Both the position numbers and the translations under genes were made by a program. Shown piece by piece: positions 11,328 to 23,200 of a DNA stretch of 64,000 bases (position 1 is the stretch's first letter; the number at the start of each line of letters is the position of its first letter). Source of the DNA: Hydractinia symbiolongicarpus (taxonomy: Eukaryota; Cnidaria; Hydrozoa; Anthoathecata; Hydractiniidae); the NCBI RefSeq assembly GCF_029227915.1, contig NC_079886.1:620001-684000 (forward strand), written 5' to 3'. The notes under the pieces are model-generated. The model did no database searches. It was not told where the DNA came from and worked only from the letters and a program-made list of their open reading frames with translations.

Positions 11328-13166
11328 GAAAAATCGTTCTGAAAATGAGTTTACTCACAGGGTACTTTCTTTGTATACATTCGACTATAGGGGCCAAGCC
11401 CGGGATTTACAGGAAATCGCGGGTTTTCGTTTGCCGGCGATTAAACTTCTTTTATTCAGCGTCTCATCAAAAATGAAAACATTTTTAAAAACTACAAGTC
11501 TCATGCGTTTTAGTGGTGAAAAAATAATTTGAAAAATCGTTCTGAAAATGAGTTTACTCACAGGGTACTTTCTTTGTATACATTCGACTATAGGGGCCAA
11601 GCCCGGGATTTACAGAAAATCGCGGGTTTTCGTTTGCCGGTGATTGAACTTCTTTTATTCAGCGTCTCATCAAAAATGAAAACATTTTTGAAAACTACAA
11701 GTCTCATGCGTTTTAGTGGTGAAAAAATAATTTAAAAAATCATTCGGGAAATCAGTTTACTCCCTGGGTACTTTTTTTGTATACTTTTGACTATACGGGC
11801 CGAGTACGGGATTTACGGGAAAACGCGGGTTTTCGTTTGCCGGCGATTAAACTTCTTTTATTCAGCGTCTCATCAAAAATGAGAATATTTTTGAAAACTA
11901 CAAGTCTCATGCGTTTTAGTGGTGAAAAAATAATTTAAAAAATCGTTCGGGAAATGAATTTACTCCCTGGGTACTTTCTTTGTATACTTTTGACTATACG
12001 GGCCGAGTACCGGATTTACTGGAAATCGCGGCGATTAAACTTCTTTTATTCAGCGTCTTATTAAAAATAAAAACATTTTTAAAAACTACAAGTCTCATGA
12101 GTTTTAGTGGTGGAAAAGTAATTTAAAAAATCGTTCGGGAAATGAGTTTACTCCCTGGGTACTTTCTTTGTATACTTTTGACTATACGGGCCGAGTACGG
12201 GATTTACGGGAAATCGCGGGTTTTCGTTTGCCGGCGATTAAACTTCTTTTATTTAGCGTCTCATCAAAAATGAAAACATTTTTGAAAACTACAAGTCTCA
12301 TGCGTTTTAGTGGTGAAAAAATAATTTAAAAAATCGTTCGGGAAATGAATTTACTCCCTGGGTACTTTCTTTGTATACTTTTGACTATACGGGCCGAGTA
12401 CCGGATTTACGGGAAATCGCGGCGATTAAACTTGTTTTATTCAGCGTCTTATCAAAAATAAAAACATTTTTGAAAACTACAAGTCTCATGCGTTTTAGTG
12501 GTGGAAAAGTAATTTAAAAAATCGTTCGGGAAATGAGTTTACTCCCTGGGTACTTTCTTTATATACATTCGACTATACGGGCCGAGTACGGGATTTACGG
12601 GAAATCGCGGGTTTTCGTTTGCCGGCGATTAAACTGCTTTTATTTAGCGTCTCATCAAAAATGAAAACATTTTTGAAAACTACAAGTCTCATGCGTTATA
12701 GTGGTGAAAAAATAATTTAAAAAATCGTTCGGGAAATGAGTTTACTCCCTGGGTACTTTCTTTGTATACTTTTGACTATACGGGCCGAGTACGGGATTTA
12801 CGGGAAATCGCAGGTTTTCGTTTGCCGCCGATTAAACTTCTTTTATTTAGCGTCTCATCAAAAATGAAAACATTTTTGAAAACTACAAGTCTCATGCGTT
12901 TTAGTGGTGAAAAAATAATTTGAAAAATCGTTTTGAAAATGAGTTTACTCACAGGGTACTTTCTTTGTATACATTCGACTATAGGGGCCAAGCCCGGGAT
13001 TTACAGGAAATCGCGGGTTTTCGTTTGCCGGCGATTAAACTTCTTTTATTCAGCGTCTCATCAAAAATGAAAACATTTTTGAAAACTACAAGTCTCATGC
13101 GTTATAGTGGTGAAAAAATAATTTAAAAAATCGTTCGGGAAATGAGTTTACTCCCTGGGTACTTTC
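11328..13166 (-). repeat. Inverted satellite segment, ~9 monomers
   Basis: Here the array runs on the minus strand; the reverse complement gives GTACCC...CATGAGACTTGTAG in normal order. It contains about nine monomers, two of them the 188-bp deletion type (around 12,016-12,045 and 12,409-12,430). Read on the minus strand, the distance between its two CCCTGTGAG-type landmark monomers is 1,391 bp (12,991 to 11,600). The same spacing occurs at 15,821-17,212 and 18,429-19,820. The shared AATAAAACAAG variant supports this, so the segment is an inverted copy of the middle-dialect HOR and not of the flanking left dialect. Confidence 0.92.
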
Positions 13167-13210
13167 TTTTTTTTTTTTTCATTTTTTTTTTTTTCATTTT
13201 TGATGATTTT
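13167..13210. other. Right inversion junction: two runs of 13 T and a 9-bp repeat
   Basis: The inverted array ends in ACTTTC and runs into 13 T (13,167-13,179), then CA, 13 T (13,182-13,194), then CATTTTTGATGA followed by TTTTGATGAGACGC. The plus-strand array therefore resumes at the right arm of the AT hairpin, with that arm expanded and TTTTGATGA repeated. The pattern looks like slippage or repeated template switching at a T-rich hairpin arm. Confidence 0.85.
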
Positions 13211-13693
13211 GATGAGACGCTAAATAAAAGAAGTTTAATCGCCGGCAAACGAAAACCCGCGATTTCCCGTAAATCCCGTACTCGGCCCGTATAGTCAAAA
13301 GTATACAAAGAAAGTACCCAGGGAGTAAACTCATTTCCCGAACGATTTTTTAAATTATTTTTTCACCCTATAACGCATGAGACTTGTAGTTTTCAATAAT
13401 GTTTTCATTTTTGATGAGACGCTGAATAAAAGAAGTTTAATCGCCGGCAAACGAAAACCCGCGATTTCCCTTAAATCCCGTACTCGGCCCGTATAGTCAA
13501 AAGTATACAAAGAAAGTACCCAGGGAGTAAACTCATTTCCCGAACGATTTTTTAAATTATTTTTTCACCACTATAACGCATGACACTTGTAGTTTTCAAA
13601 AATGTTTTCATTTTTGATGAGACGCTAAATAAAAGAAGTTTAATCGCCGGCAAACGAAAACCCGCGATTTCCCGTAAATCCCGTACTCGGCCC
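13211..13693 (+). repeat. Plus-strand array resumes
   Basis: A partial monomer (to 13,288) is followed by full monomers at 13,289 and 13,491. The 13,289 copy has a 2-bp deletion giving CACCCTATAACG and the variant CAATAATG. The stretch recurs at 17,625-18,029 with offset 4,336. No gene is present. Confidence 0.9.
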
Positions 13694-14962
13694 GTATAGT
13701 CGAATGAATATAAAGAAAGTACCCAGGGAGTAAACTCATTTCCCGAACGATTTTTTAAATTACTTTTCCACCACTAAAACGCATGAGACTTGTAGTTTTC
13801 AAAAATGTTTTTATTTTTGATAAGACGCTGAATAAAAGAAGTTTAATCGCCGGCAAACGAAAACCCGCGTTTTCCCGTAAATCCCGTACTCAGCCCGTAT
13901 AGTCAAAAGTATACAAAAAAAGTACCCAGGGAGTAAACTGATTTCCCGAATGATTTTTTAAATTATTTTTTCACCACTAAAACGCATGAGACTTGTAGTT
14001 TTCAAAAATGTTTTCATTTTTGATGAGACGCTGAATAAAAGAAGTTCAATCGCCGGCAAACGAAAACCCGCGATTTCCTGTAAATCCCGGGCTTGGCCCC
14101 TATAGTCGAATGTATACAAAGAAAGTACCCTGTGAGTAAACTCATTTTCAGAACGATTTTTCAAATTATTTTTTCACCACTAAAACGCATGAGACTTGTA
14201 GTTTTCAAAAATGTTTTCATTTTTGATGAGACGCTGAATAAAAGAAGTTTAATCGCCGGCAAACGAAAACCTTTTGATGAGACTCTAGATAAAAGAAGTT
14301 TAATCGCCGGCAAACGAAAACCCGCGATTTCCCGTAAATCCCGTACTCGGCCCCTATAGTCAAAAGTATACAAAGAAAGTACCCAGGGAGTAAACTGATT
14401 TCCCGAATAAATTTTTAAAGTATTTTTTCACCACTAAAACGCATGAGACTTGTAGTTTTCAAAAATGTTTTCATTTTTGATGAGACGCTGAATAAAAGAA
14501 GTTTAATCGCCGGCAAACGAAAACCCGCGATTTCCTGTAAATCCCGGGCTTGGCCCCTATAGTCGAATGTATACAAAGAAAGTACCCTGTGAGTAAACTC
14601 ATTTTCAAAACGATTTTTCAAATTATTTTTTCACCACTAAAACGCATGAGACTTGTAGTTTTCAAAAATGTTTTCATTTTTGATGAGACGCTAAATAAAA
14701 GAAGTTTAATCGCCGGCAAACGAAAACCCGCGATTTCCCGTAAATCCCGTACTCGGCCCGTATAGTCAAAAGTATACAAAGAAAGTACCCAGGGAGTAAA
14801 CTCATTTCCCGAACGATTTTTTAAATTATTTTTTCACCACTAAAACGCATGAGACTTGTAGTATTAAAAAATGTTTACATTTTTGATGAGACGCTAAATA
14901 AAAGAAGTTTAATCGCCGGCAAACGAAAACCCGCGATTTCCCGTAAATCCCGTACTCGGCCC
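13694..14962 (+). repeat. 6-monomer HOR with internal 51-bp duplication, copy 1 (1,269 bp)
   Basis: Monomers start at 13,694, 13,897, 14,100, 14,354, 14,557 and 14,760. The one at 14,100 is 254 bp, 51 more than normal. The unit repeats at 14,963. The first monomer has GTCGAATGAATATAAAG; the last has TAGTATTAAAAAATGTTTAC, both private markers. Confidence 0.93.
14100..14353 (+). repeat. Chimeric 254-bp monomer
   Basis: The copy reads normally to AAACGAAAACC in the loop of the GC hairpin (about 14,271). It then jumps back to TTTTGATGAGACTCTAG, in the right arm of the AT hairpin, so monomer positions 122-172 are present twice. The second version carries GACTCTAGAT, a left-dialect marker seen near 4,190 and 7,013. 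The next monomer (14,354) has the left-dialect AATAAATTTTTAAAG as well. The joint thus inserts left-dialect repeats into the middle dialect. Confidence 0.9.
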
Positions 14963-16233
14963 GTATAGTCGAATGAATATAAAGAAAGTACCCAGGGAGT
15001 AAACTCATTTCCCGAACGATTTTTTAAATTACTTTTCCACCACTAAAACGCATGAGACTTGTAGTTTTCAAAAATGTTTTTATTTTTGATAAGACGCTGA
15101 ATAAAAGAAGTTTAATCGCCGGCAAACGAAAACCCGCGTTTTCCCGTAAATCCCGTACTCAGCCCGTATAGTCAAAAGTATACAAAAAAAGTACCCAGGG
15201 AGTAAACTGATTTCCCGAATGATTTTTTAAATTATTTTTTCACCACTAAAACGCATGAGACTTGTAGTTTTCAAAAATGTTTTCATTTTTGATGAGACGC
15301 TGAATAAAAGAAGTTCAATCGCCGGCAAACAAAAACCCGCGATTTCCTGTAAATCCCGGGCTTGGCCCCTATAGTCGAATGTATACAAAGAAAGTACCCT
15401 GTGAGTAAACTCATTTTCAGAACGATTTTTCAAATTATTTTTTCACCACTAAAACGCATGAGACTTGTAGTTTTCAAAAATGTTTTCATTTTTGATGAGA
15501 CGCTGAATAAAAGAAGTTTAATCGCCGGCAAACGAAAACCTTTTGATGAGACTCTAGATAAAAGAAGTTTAATCGCCGGGGCAAACGAAAACCCGCGATT
15601 TCCCGTAAATCCCGTACTCGGCCCCTATAGTCAAAAGTATACAAAGAAAGTACCCAGGGAGTAAACTGATTTCCCGAATAAATTTTTAAAGTATTTTTTC
15701 ACCACTAAAACGCATGAGACTTGTAGTTTTCAAAAATGTTTTCATTTTTGATGAGACGCTGAATAAAAGAAGTTTAATCGCCGGCAAACGAAAACCCGCG
15801 ATTTCCTGTAAATCCCGGGCTTGGCCCCTATAGTCGAATGTATACAAAGAAAGTACCCTGTGAGTAAACTCATTTTCAAAACGATTTTTCAAATTATTTT
15901 TTCACCACTAAAACGCATGAGACTTGTAGTTTTCAAAAATGTTTTCATTTTTGATGAGACGCTAAATAAAAGAAGTTTAATCGCCGGCAAACGAAAACCC
16001 GCGATTTCCCGTAAATCCCGTACTCGGCCCGTATAGTCAAAAGTATACAAAGAAAGTACCCAGGGAGTAAACTCATTTCCCGAACGATTTTTTAAATTAT
16101 TTTTTCACCACTAAAACGCATGAGACTTGTAGTATTAAAAAATGTTTACATTTTTGATGAGACGCTAAATAAAAGAAGTTTAATCGCCGGCAAACGAAAA
16201 CCCGCGATTTCCCGTAAATCCCGTACTCGGCCC
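14963..16233 (+). repeat. 6-monomer HOR with internal 51-bp duplication, copy 2 (1,271 bp)
   Basis: This is a near-identical copy of 13,694-14,962. Its chimeric joint is at about 15,541. It has a 2-bp insertion at about 15,577 (GCCGGGGCAAACG) which explains the 1,271-bp length. The duplication of the joint shows the chimeric monomer was made once and then copied. Confidence 0.93.
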
Positions 16234-16421
16234 GTATAGTCGAATGTATATAAAGAAAGTACCCAGGGAGTAAACTCATTTCCCGAACGATTTTTTAAAT
16301 TACTTTTCCACCACTAAAACGCATGAGACTTGTAGTTTTCAAAAATGTTTTTATTTTTGATAAGACGCTGAATAAAACAAGTTTAATCGCCGCGATTTCC
16401 CGTAAATCCGGTACTCGGCCC
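16234..16421 (+). repeat. 188-bp deletion monomer (representative)
   Basis: Between AATCGC and CGCGATT this copy lacks 15 bp, monomer positions 158-172, which removes the loop and part of the stem of the GC hairpin. Short CCG repeats flank the lost piece. The same subtype recurs near 16,785, 18,996, 19,389, 23,820, 24,413, 26,424, 31,477, 33,486, 35,094, 38,119, 39,929, 43,565, 46,390, 47,370, 50,203, 52,411, 55,639, 57,244, 59,056, 61,882 and 63,490, and twice in the inverted segment. It is usually linked to TTTTCCACC, TTTTTATTTTTGATAAGACG and AATCCGGTACTCGG, so one origin is likely. Confidence 0.9.
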
Positions 16422-19400
16422 GTATAGTCAAACGTATACAAAGAAAGTACCCAGGGAGTAAATTCATTTCCCGAACGATTTTTTAAATTATTTTTTCACC
16501 ACTAAAACGCATGAGACTTGTAGTTTTCAAAAATGTTTTCATTTTTGATGAGACGCTAAATAAAAGAAGTTTAATCGCCGGCAAACGAAAACCCGCGATT
16601 TCCCGTAAATCCCGTACTCGGCCCGTATAGTCAAAAGTATACAAAGAAAGTACCCAGGGAGTAAACTCATTTCCCGAACGATTTTTTAAATTACTTTTCC
16701 ACCACTAAAACTCATGAGACTTGTAGTTTTTAAAAATGTTTTTATTTTTGATAAGACGCTGAATAAAAGAAGTTTAATCGCCGCGATTTCCAGTAAATCC
16801 GGTACTCGGCCCGTATAGTCAAAAGTATACAAAGAAAGTACCCAGGGAGTAAATTCATTTCCCGAACGATTTTTTAAATTATTTTTTCACCACTAAAACG
16901 CATGAGACTTGTAGTTTTCAAAAATATTCTCATTTTTGATGAGACGCTGAATAAAAGAAGTTTAATCGCCGGCAAACGAAAACCCGCGTTTTCCCGTAAA
17001 TCCCGTACTCGGCCCGTATAGTCAAAAGTATACAAAAAAAGTACCCAGGGAGTAAACTGATTTCCCGAATGATTTTTTAAATTATTTTTTCACCACTAAA
17101 ACGCATGAGACTTGTAGTTTTCAAAAATGTTTTCATTTTTGATGAGACGCTGAATAAAAGAAGTTCAATCACCGGCAAACGAAAACCCGCAATTTCCTGT
17201 AAATCCCGGGCTTGGCCCCTATAGTCGAATGTATACAAAGAAAGTACCCTGTGAGTAAACTCATTTTCAGAACGATTTTTCAAATTATTTTTTCACCACT
17301 AAAACGCATGAGACTTGTAGTTTTTAAAAATGTTTTCATTTTTGATGAGACGCTGAATAAAAGAAGTTTAATCGCCGGCAAACGAAAACCCGCGATTTCC
17401 TGTAAATCCCGGGCTTGGCCCCTATAGTCGAAAGTATACAAAGAAAGTACCCTGTGAGTAAACTCATTTTCAGAACGATTTTTCAAATTATTTTTTCACC
17501 ACTAAAACGCATGAGACTTGTAGTTTTCAAAAATGTTTTCATTTTTGATGAGACGCTAAATAAAAGAAGTTTAATCGCCGGCAAACGAAAACCCGCGATT
17601 TCCCGTAAATTCCGTACTCGGCCCGTATAGTCAAAAGTATACAAAGAAAGTACCCAGGGAGTAAACTCATTTCCCGAACGATTTTTTAAATTATTTTTTC
17701 ACCCTATAACGCATGAGACTTGTAGTTTTCAATAATGTTTTCATTTTTGATGAGACGCTGAATAAAAGAAGTTTAATCGCCGGCAAACGAAAACCCGCGA
17801 TTTCCCTTAAATCCCGTACTCGGCCCGTATAGTCAAAAGTATACAAAGAAAGTACCCAGGGAGTAAACTCATTTCCCGAACGATTTTTTAAATTATTTTT
17901 TCACCACTATAACGCATGACACTTGTAGTTTTCAAAAATGTTTTCATTTTTGATGAGACGCTAAATAAAAGAAGTTTAATCGCCGGCAAACGAAAACCCG
18001 CGATTTCCCGTAAATCCCGTACTCGGCCCGTATAGTCAAAAGTATACAAAAAAAGTACCCAGGGAGTAAACTGATTTCCCGAATGATTTTTTAAATTATT
18101 TTTTCACCACTAAAACGCATGAGACTTGTAGTTTTCAAAAATGTTTTCATTTTTGATGAGACGCTGAATAAAAGAAGTTCAATCGCCGGCAAACGAAAAC
18201 CCGCGATTTCCTGTAAATCCCGGGCTTGGCCCCTATAGTCGAATGTATACAAAGAAAGTACCCTGTGAGTAAACTCATTTTCAGAACGATTTTTCAAATT
18301 ATTTTTTCACCACTAAAACGCATGAGACTTGTAGTTTTCAAAAATGTTTTCATTTTTGATGAGACGCTGAATAAAAGAAGTTTAATCGCCGGCAAACGAA
18401 AACCCGCGATTTCCTGTAAATCCCGGGCTTGGCCCCTATAGTCGAATGTATACAAAGAAAGTACCCTGTGAGTAAACTCATTTTCAAAACGATTTTTCAA
18501 ATTATTTTTTCACCACTAAAACGCATGAGACTTGTAGTTTTCAAAAATGTTTTCATTTTTGATGAGACGCTAAATAAAAGAAGTTTAATCGCCGGCAAAC
18601 GAAAACCCGCGATTTCCCGTAAATCCCGTACTCGGCCCGTATAGTCAAAAGTATACAAAGAAAGTACCCAGGGAGTAAACTCATTTCCCGAACGATTTTT
18701 TAAATTATTTTTTCACCACTAAAACGCATGAGACTTGTAGTATTAAAAAATGTTTACATTTTTGATGAGACGCTAAATAAAAGAAGTTTAATCGCCGGCA
18801 AACGAAAACCCGCGATTTCCCGTAAATCCCGTACTCGGCCCGTATAGTCGAATGTATATAAAGAAAGTACCCAGGGAGTAAACTCATTTCCCGAACGATT
18901 TTTTAAATTACTTTTCCACCACTAAAACGCATGAGACTTGTAGTTTTCAAAAATGTTTTTATTTTTGATAAGACGCTGAATAAAACAAGTTTAATCGCCG
19001 CGATTTCCCGTAAATCCGGTACTCGGCCCGTATAGTCAAAAGTATACAAAGAAAGTACCCAGGGAGTAAATTCATTTCCCGAACGATTTTTTAAATTATT
19101 TTTTCACCACTAAAACGCATGAGACTTGTAGTTTTCAAAAATGTTTTCATTTTTGATGAGACGCTAAATAAAAGAAGTTTAATCGCCGGCAAACGAAAAC
19201 CCGCGATTTCCCGTAAATCCCGTACTCGGCCCGTATAGTCAAAAGTTTACAAAGAAAGTACCCAGGGAGTAAACTCATTTCCCGAACGATTTTTTAAATT
19301 ACTTTTCCACCACTAAAACTCATGAGACTTGTAGTTTTTAAAAATGTTTTTATTTTTGATAAGACGCTGAATAAAAGAAGTTTAATCGCCGCGATTTCCA

Positions 19401-20232
19401 GTAAATCCGGTACTCGGCCCGTATAGTCAAAAGTATACAAAGAAAGTACCCACGGAGTAAATTCATTTCCCGAACGATTTTTTAAATTATTTTTTCACCA
19501 CTAAAACGCATGAGACTTGTAGTTTTCAAAAATATTCTCATTTTTGATGAGACGCTGAATAAAAGAAGTTTAATCGCCGGCAAACGAAAACCCGCGTTTT
19601 CCCGTAAATCCCGTACTCGGCCCGTATAGTCAAAAGTATACAAAAAAAGTACCCAGGGAGTAAACTGATTTCCCGAATGATTTTTTAAATTATTTTTTCA
19701 CCACTAAAACGCATGAGACTTGTAGTTTTCAAAAATGTTTTCATTTTTGATGAGACGCTGAATAAAAGAAGTTCAATCACCGGCACACGAAAACCCGCGA
19801 TTTCCTGTAAATCCCGGGCTTGGCCCCTATAGTCGAATGTATACAAAGAAAGTACCCTGTGAGTAAACTCATTTTCAGAACGATTTTTCAAATTATTTTT
19901 TCACCACTAAAACGCATGAGACTTGTAGTTTTTAAAAATGTTTTCATTTTTGATGAGACGCTGAATAAAAGAAGTTTAATCGCCGGCAAACGAAAACCCG
20001 CGATTTCCTGTAAATCCCGGGCTTGGCCCCTATAGTCGAATGTATACAAAGAAAGTACCCTGTGAGTAAACTCATTTTCAGAACGATTTTTCAAATTATT
20101 TTTTCACCACTAAAACGCATGAGACTTGTAGTTTTCAAAAATGTTTTCATTTTTGATGAGACGCTAAATAAAAGAAGTTTAATCGCCGGCAAACGAAAAC
20201 CCGCGATTTCCCGTAAATCCCGTACTCGGCCC
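16234..20232 (+). repeat. Middle-dialect HOR blocks, 2,608-bp offset
   Basis: About 15,700-17,740 aligns to about 18,308-20,348 with a constant offset of 2,608. Linked markers include AATAAAACAAG with the 188-bp deletion (16,374; 18,982), AAACTCATGAGAC (16,709; 19,317), and the paired CCCTGTGAG monomers at 17,220 and 17,423 repeated at 19,828 and 20,031. Between the copies, 17,625-18,029 resembles 13,289-13,693, and 18,030 onward resembles 13,897 onward with one monomer missing. No gene is present. Confidence 0.88.
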
Positions 20233-23200
20233 GTATAGTCAAAAGTATACAAAGAAAGTACCCAGGGAGTAAACTCATTTCCCGAACGATTTTTTAAATT
20301 ATTTTTTCACCCTATAACGCATGACACTTGTAGTTTTCAAAAATGTTTTCATTTTTGATGAGACGCTAAATAAAAGAAGTTTAATCGCCGGCAAACGAAA
20401 ACCCGCGATTTCCCGTAAATCCCGTACTCGGCCCGTATAGTCAAAAGTATACAAAGAAAGTACCCAGGGAGTAAACTCATTTCCCGAACGATTTTTTAAA
20501 TTATTTTTTCACCCTATAACGCATGACACTTGTAGTTTTCAAAAATGTTTTCATTTTTGATGAGACGCTAAATAAAAGAAGTTTAATCGCCGGCAAACGA
20601 AAACCCGCGATTTCCCGTAAATCCCGTACTCGGCCCGTATAGTCGAATGAATATAAAGAAAGTACCCAGGGAGTAAACTCATTTCCCGAACGATTTTTTA
20701 AATTACTTTTCCACCACTAAAACGCATGAGACTTGTAGTTTTCAAAAATGTTTTTATTTTTGATAAGACGCTGAATAAAAGAAGTTTAATCGCCGGCAAA
20801 CGAAAACCCGCGTTTTCCCGTAAATCCCGTACTCAGCCCGTATAGTCAAAAGTATACAAAAAAAGTACCCAGGGAGTAAACTGATTTCCCGAATGATTTT
20901 TTAAATTATTTTTTCACCACTAAAACGCATGAGACTTGTAGTTTTCAAAAATGTTTTCATTTTTGATGAGACGCTGAATAAAAGAAGTTCAATCGCCGGC
21001 AAACGAAAACCCGCGATTTCCCGTAAATCCCGTACTCGGCCCGTATAGTCAAAAGTATACAAAGAAAGTACCCAGGGAGTAAACTCATTTCCCGAACGAT
21101 TTTTTAAATTATTTTTTCACCCTATAACGCATGAGACTTGTAGTTTTCAAAAATGTTTTCATTTTTGATGAGACGCTGAATAAAAGAAGTTTAATCGCCG
21201 GCAAACGAAAACCCGCGATTTTCTGTAAATCCCTGGCTTGGCCCCTATAGTCGAATGTATACAAAGAAAGTACCCTGTGAGTAAACTCATTTTCAGAACG
21301 ATTTTTTAAATTATTTTTTCACCACTAAAACGCATGAGACTTGTAGTTTTCCAAAATGTTTTTATTCTTGATGAGACTCTAAATAAAAGAAGTTTAATCG
21401 CCGGCAAACGAAAACCCGCGATTTCCCGTAAATCCCGGGCTTGGCCCGTATAGTTGAATGTATATAAAGAAAGTACCCTGTGAGTGAACTCATTTCCCGA
21501 ACGATTTTTTAAATTATTTTTTCACCAATAAAACGCATGAGATTTGTAGTTTTCAAAAATGTTTTCATTTTTGATGAGACGCTGAATGAAAGAAGTTTGA
21601 TCTCCGGCAAAAGAAAACCCGCGTTTTCCCGTAAATCCCGTACTCGGCCCGTATAGTCAAAAGTATACAAAAAAGTACCCAGGGAGTAAACTGATTTCCC
21701 GAATGATTTTTTAAATTATTTTTTCACCACTAAAACGCATGAGACTTGTAGTTTTCAAAAATGTTTTCATTTTTGATGAGACGCTGAATAAAAGAAGTTT
21801 AATCGCCGGCAAACGAAAACCCGCGATTTCCCGTAAATCCCGTACTCGGCCCGTATAGTCAAAAGTATACAAAGAAAGTACCCAGGGAGTAAACTCATTT
21901 CCCGAACGATTTTTAAATTATTTTTTCACCACTATAACGCATGAGACTTGTAGTTTTCAAAAATGTTTTCATTTTTGATGAGACGCTAAATAAAAGAAGT
22001 TTAATCGCCGGCAAACGAAAACCCGCGTTTTCCCGTAAATCCCGTACTCAGCCCGTATAGTCAAAAGTATACAAAAAAAGTACCCAGGGAGTAAACTGAT
22101 TTCCCGAATGATTTTTTAAATTATTTTTTCACCACTAAAACGCATGAGACTTGTAGTTTTCAAAAATGTTTTCATTTTTGATGAGACGCTGAATAAAAGA
22201 AGTTCAATCGCCGGCAAACGAAAACCCGCGATTTCCTGTAAATCCCGGGCTTGGCCCCTATAGTCGAATGTATACAAAGAAAGTACCCTGTGAGTAAACT
22301 CATTTTCAGAACGATTTTTCAAATTATTTTTTCACCACTAAAACGCATGAGACTTGTAGTTTTCAAAAATGTTTTCATTTTTGATGAGACGCTGAATAAA
22401 AGAAGTTTAATCGCCGGCAAACGAAAACCCGCGATTTCCTGTAAATCCCGGGCTTGGCCCCTATAGTCGAATGTATACAAAGAAAGTACCCTGTGAGTAA
22501 ACTCATTTTCAGAACGATTTTTCAAATTATTTTTTCACCACTAAAACGCATGAGACTTGTAGTTTTCAAAAATGTTTTCATTTTTGATGAGACGCTAAAT
22601 AAAAGAAGTTTAATCGCCGGCAAACGAAAACCCGCGATTTCCCGTAAATCCCGTACTCGGCCCGTATAGTCAAAAGTATACAAAGAAAGTACCCAGGGAG
22701 TAAACTCATTTCCCGAACGATTTTTTAAATTATTTTTTCACCCTATAACGCATGAGACTTGTAGTTTTCAAAAATGTTTTCATTTTTGATGAGACGCTGA
22801 ATAAAAGAAGTTTAATCGCCGGCAAACGAAAACCCGCGATTTTCTGTAAATCCCTGGCTTGGCCCCTATAGTCGAATGTATACAAAGAAAGTACCCTGTG
22901 AGTAAACTCATTTTCAGAACGATTTTTTAAATTATTTTTTCACCACTAAAACGCATGAGACTTGTAGTTTTCCAAAATGTTTTTATTCTTGATGAGACTC
23001 TAAATAAAAGAAGTTTAATCGCCGGCAAACGAAAACCCGCGATTTCCCGTAAATCCCGGGCTTGGCCCGTATAGTTGAATGTATATAAAGAAAGTACCCT
23101 GTGAGTGAACTCATTTCCCGAACGATTTTTTAAATTATTTTTTCACCAATAAAACGCATGAGATTTGTAGTTTTCAAAAATGTTTTCATTTTTGATGAGA

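Noticed and set aside
11215-11532. A 105-codon plus-strand frame crossing the left inversion joint
   Set aside because: It simply reads through a plus-strand monomer, the T tract (a run of Phe codons) and antisense satellite. It is an accident of the joint, not a gene.
11309-13210. Retroelement insertion with poly(A)/poly(T) tail
   Set aside because: The sequence between the T tracts is satellite only. I see no clean target-site duplication and no foreign body. A processed satellite transcript inserted by retroposition is not excluded but would be expected to have a tail at one end only.
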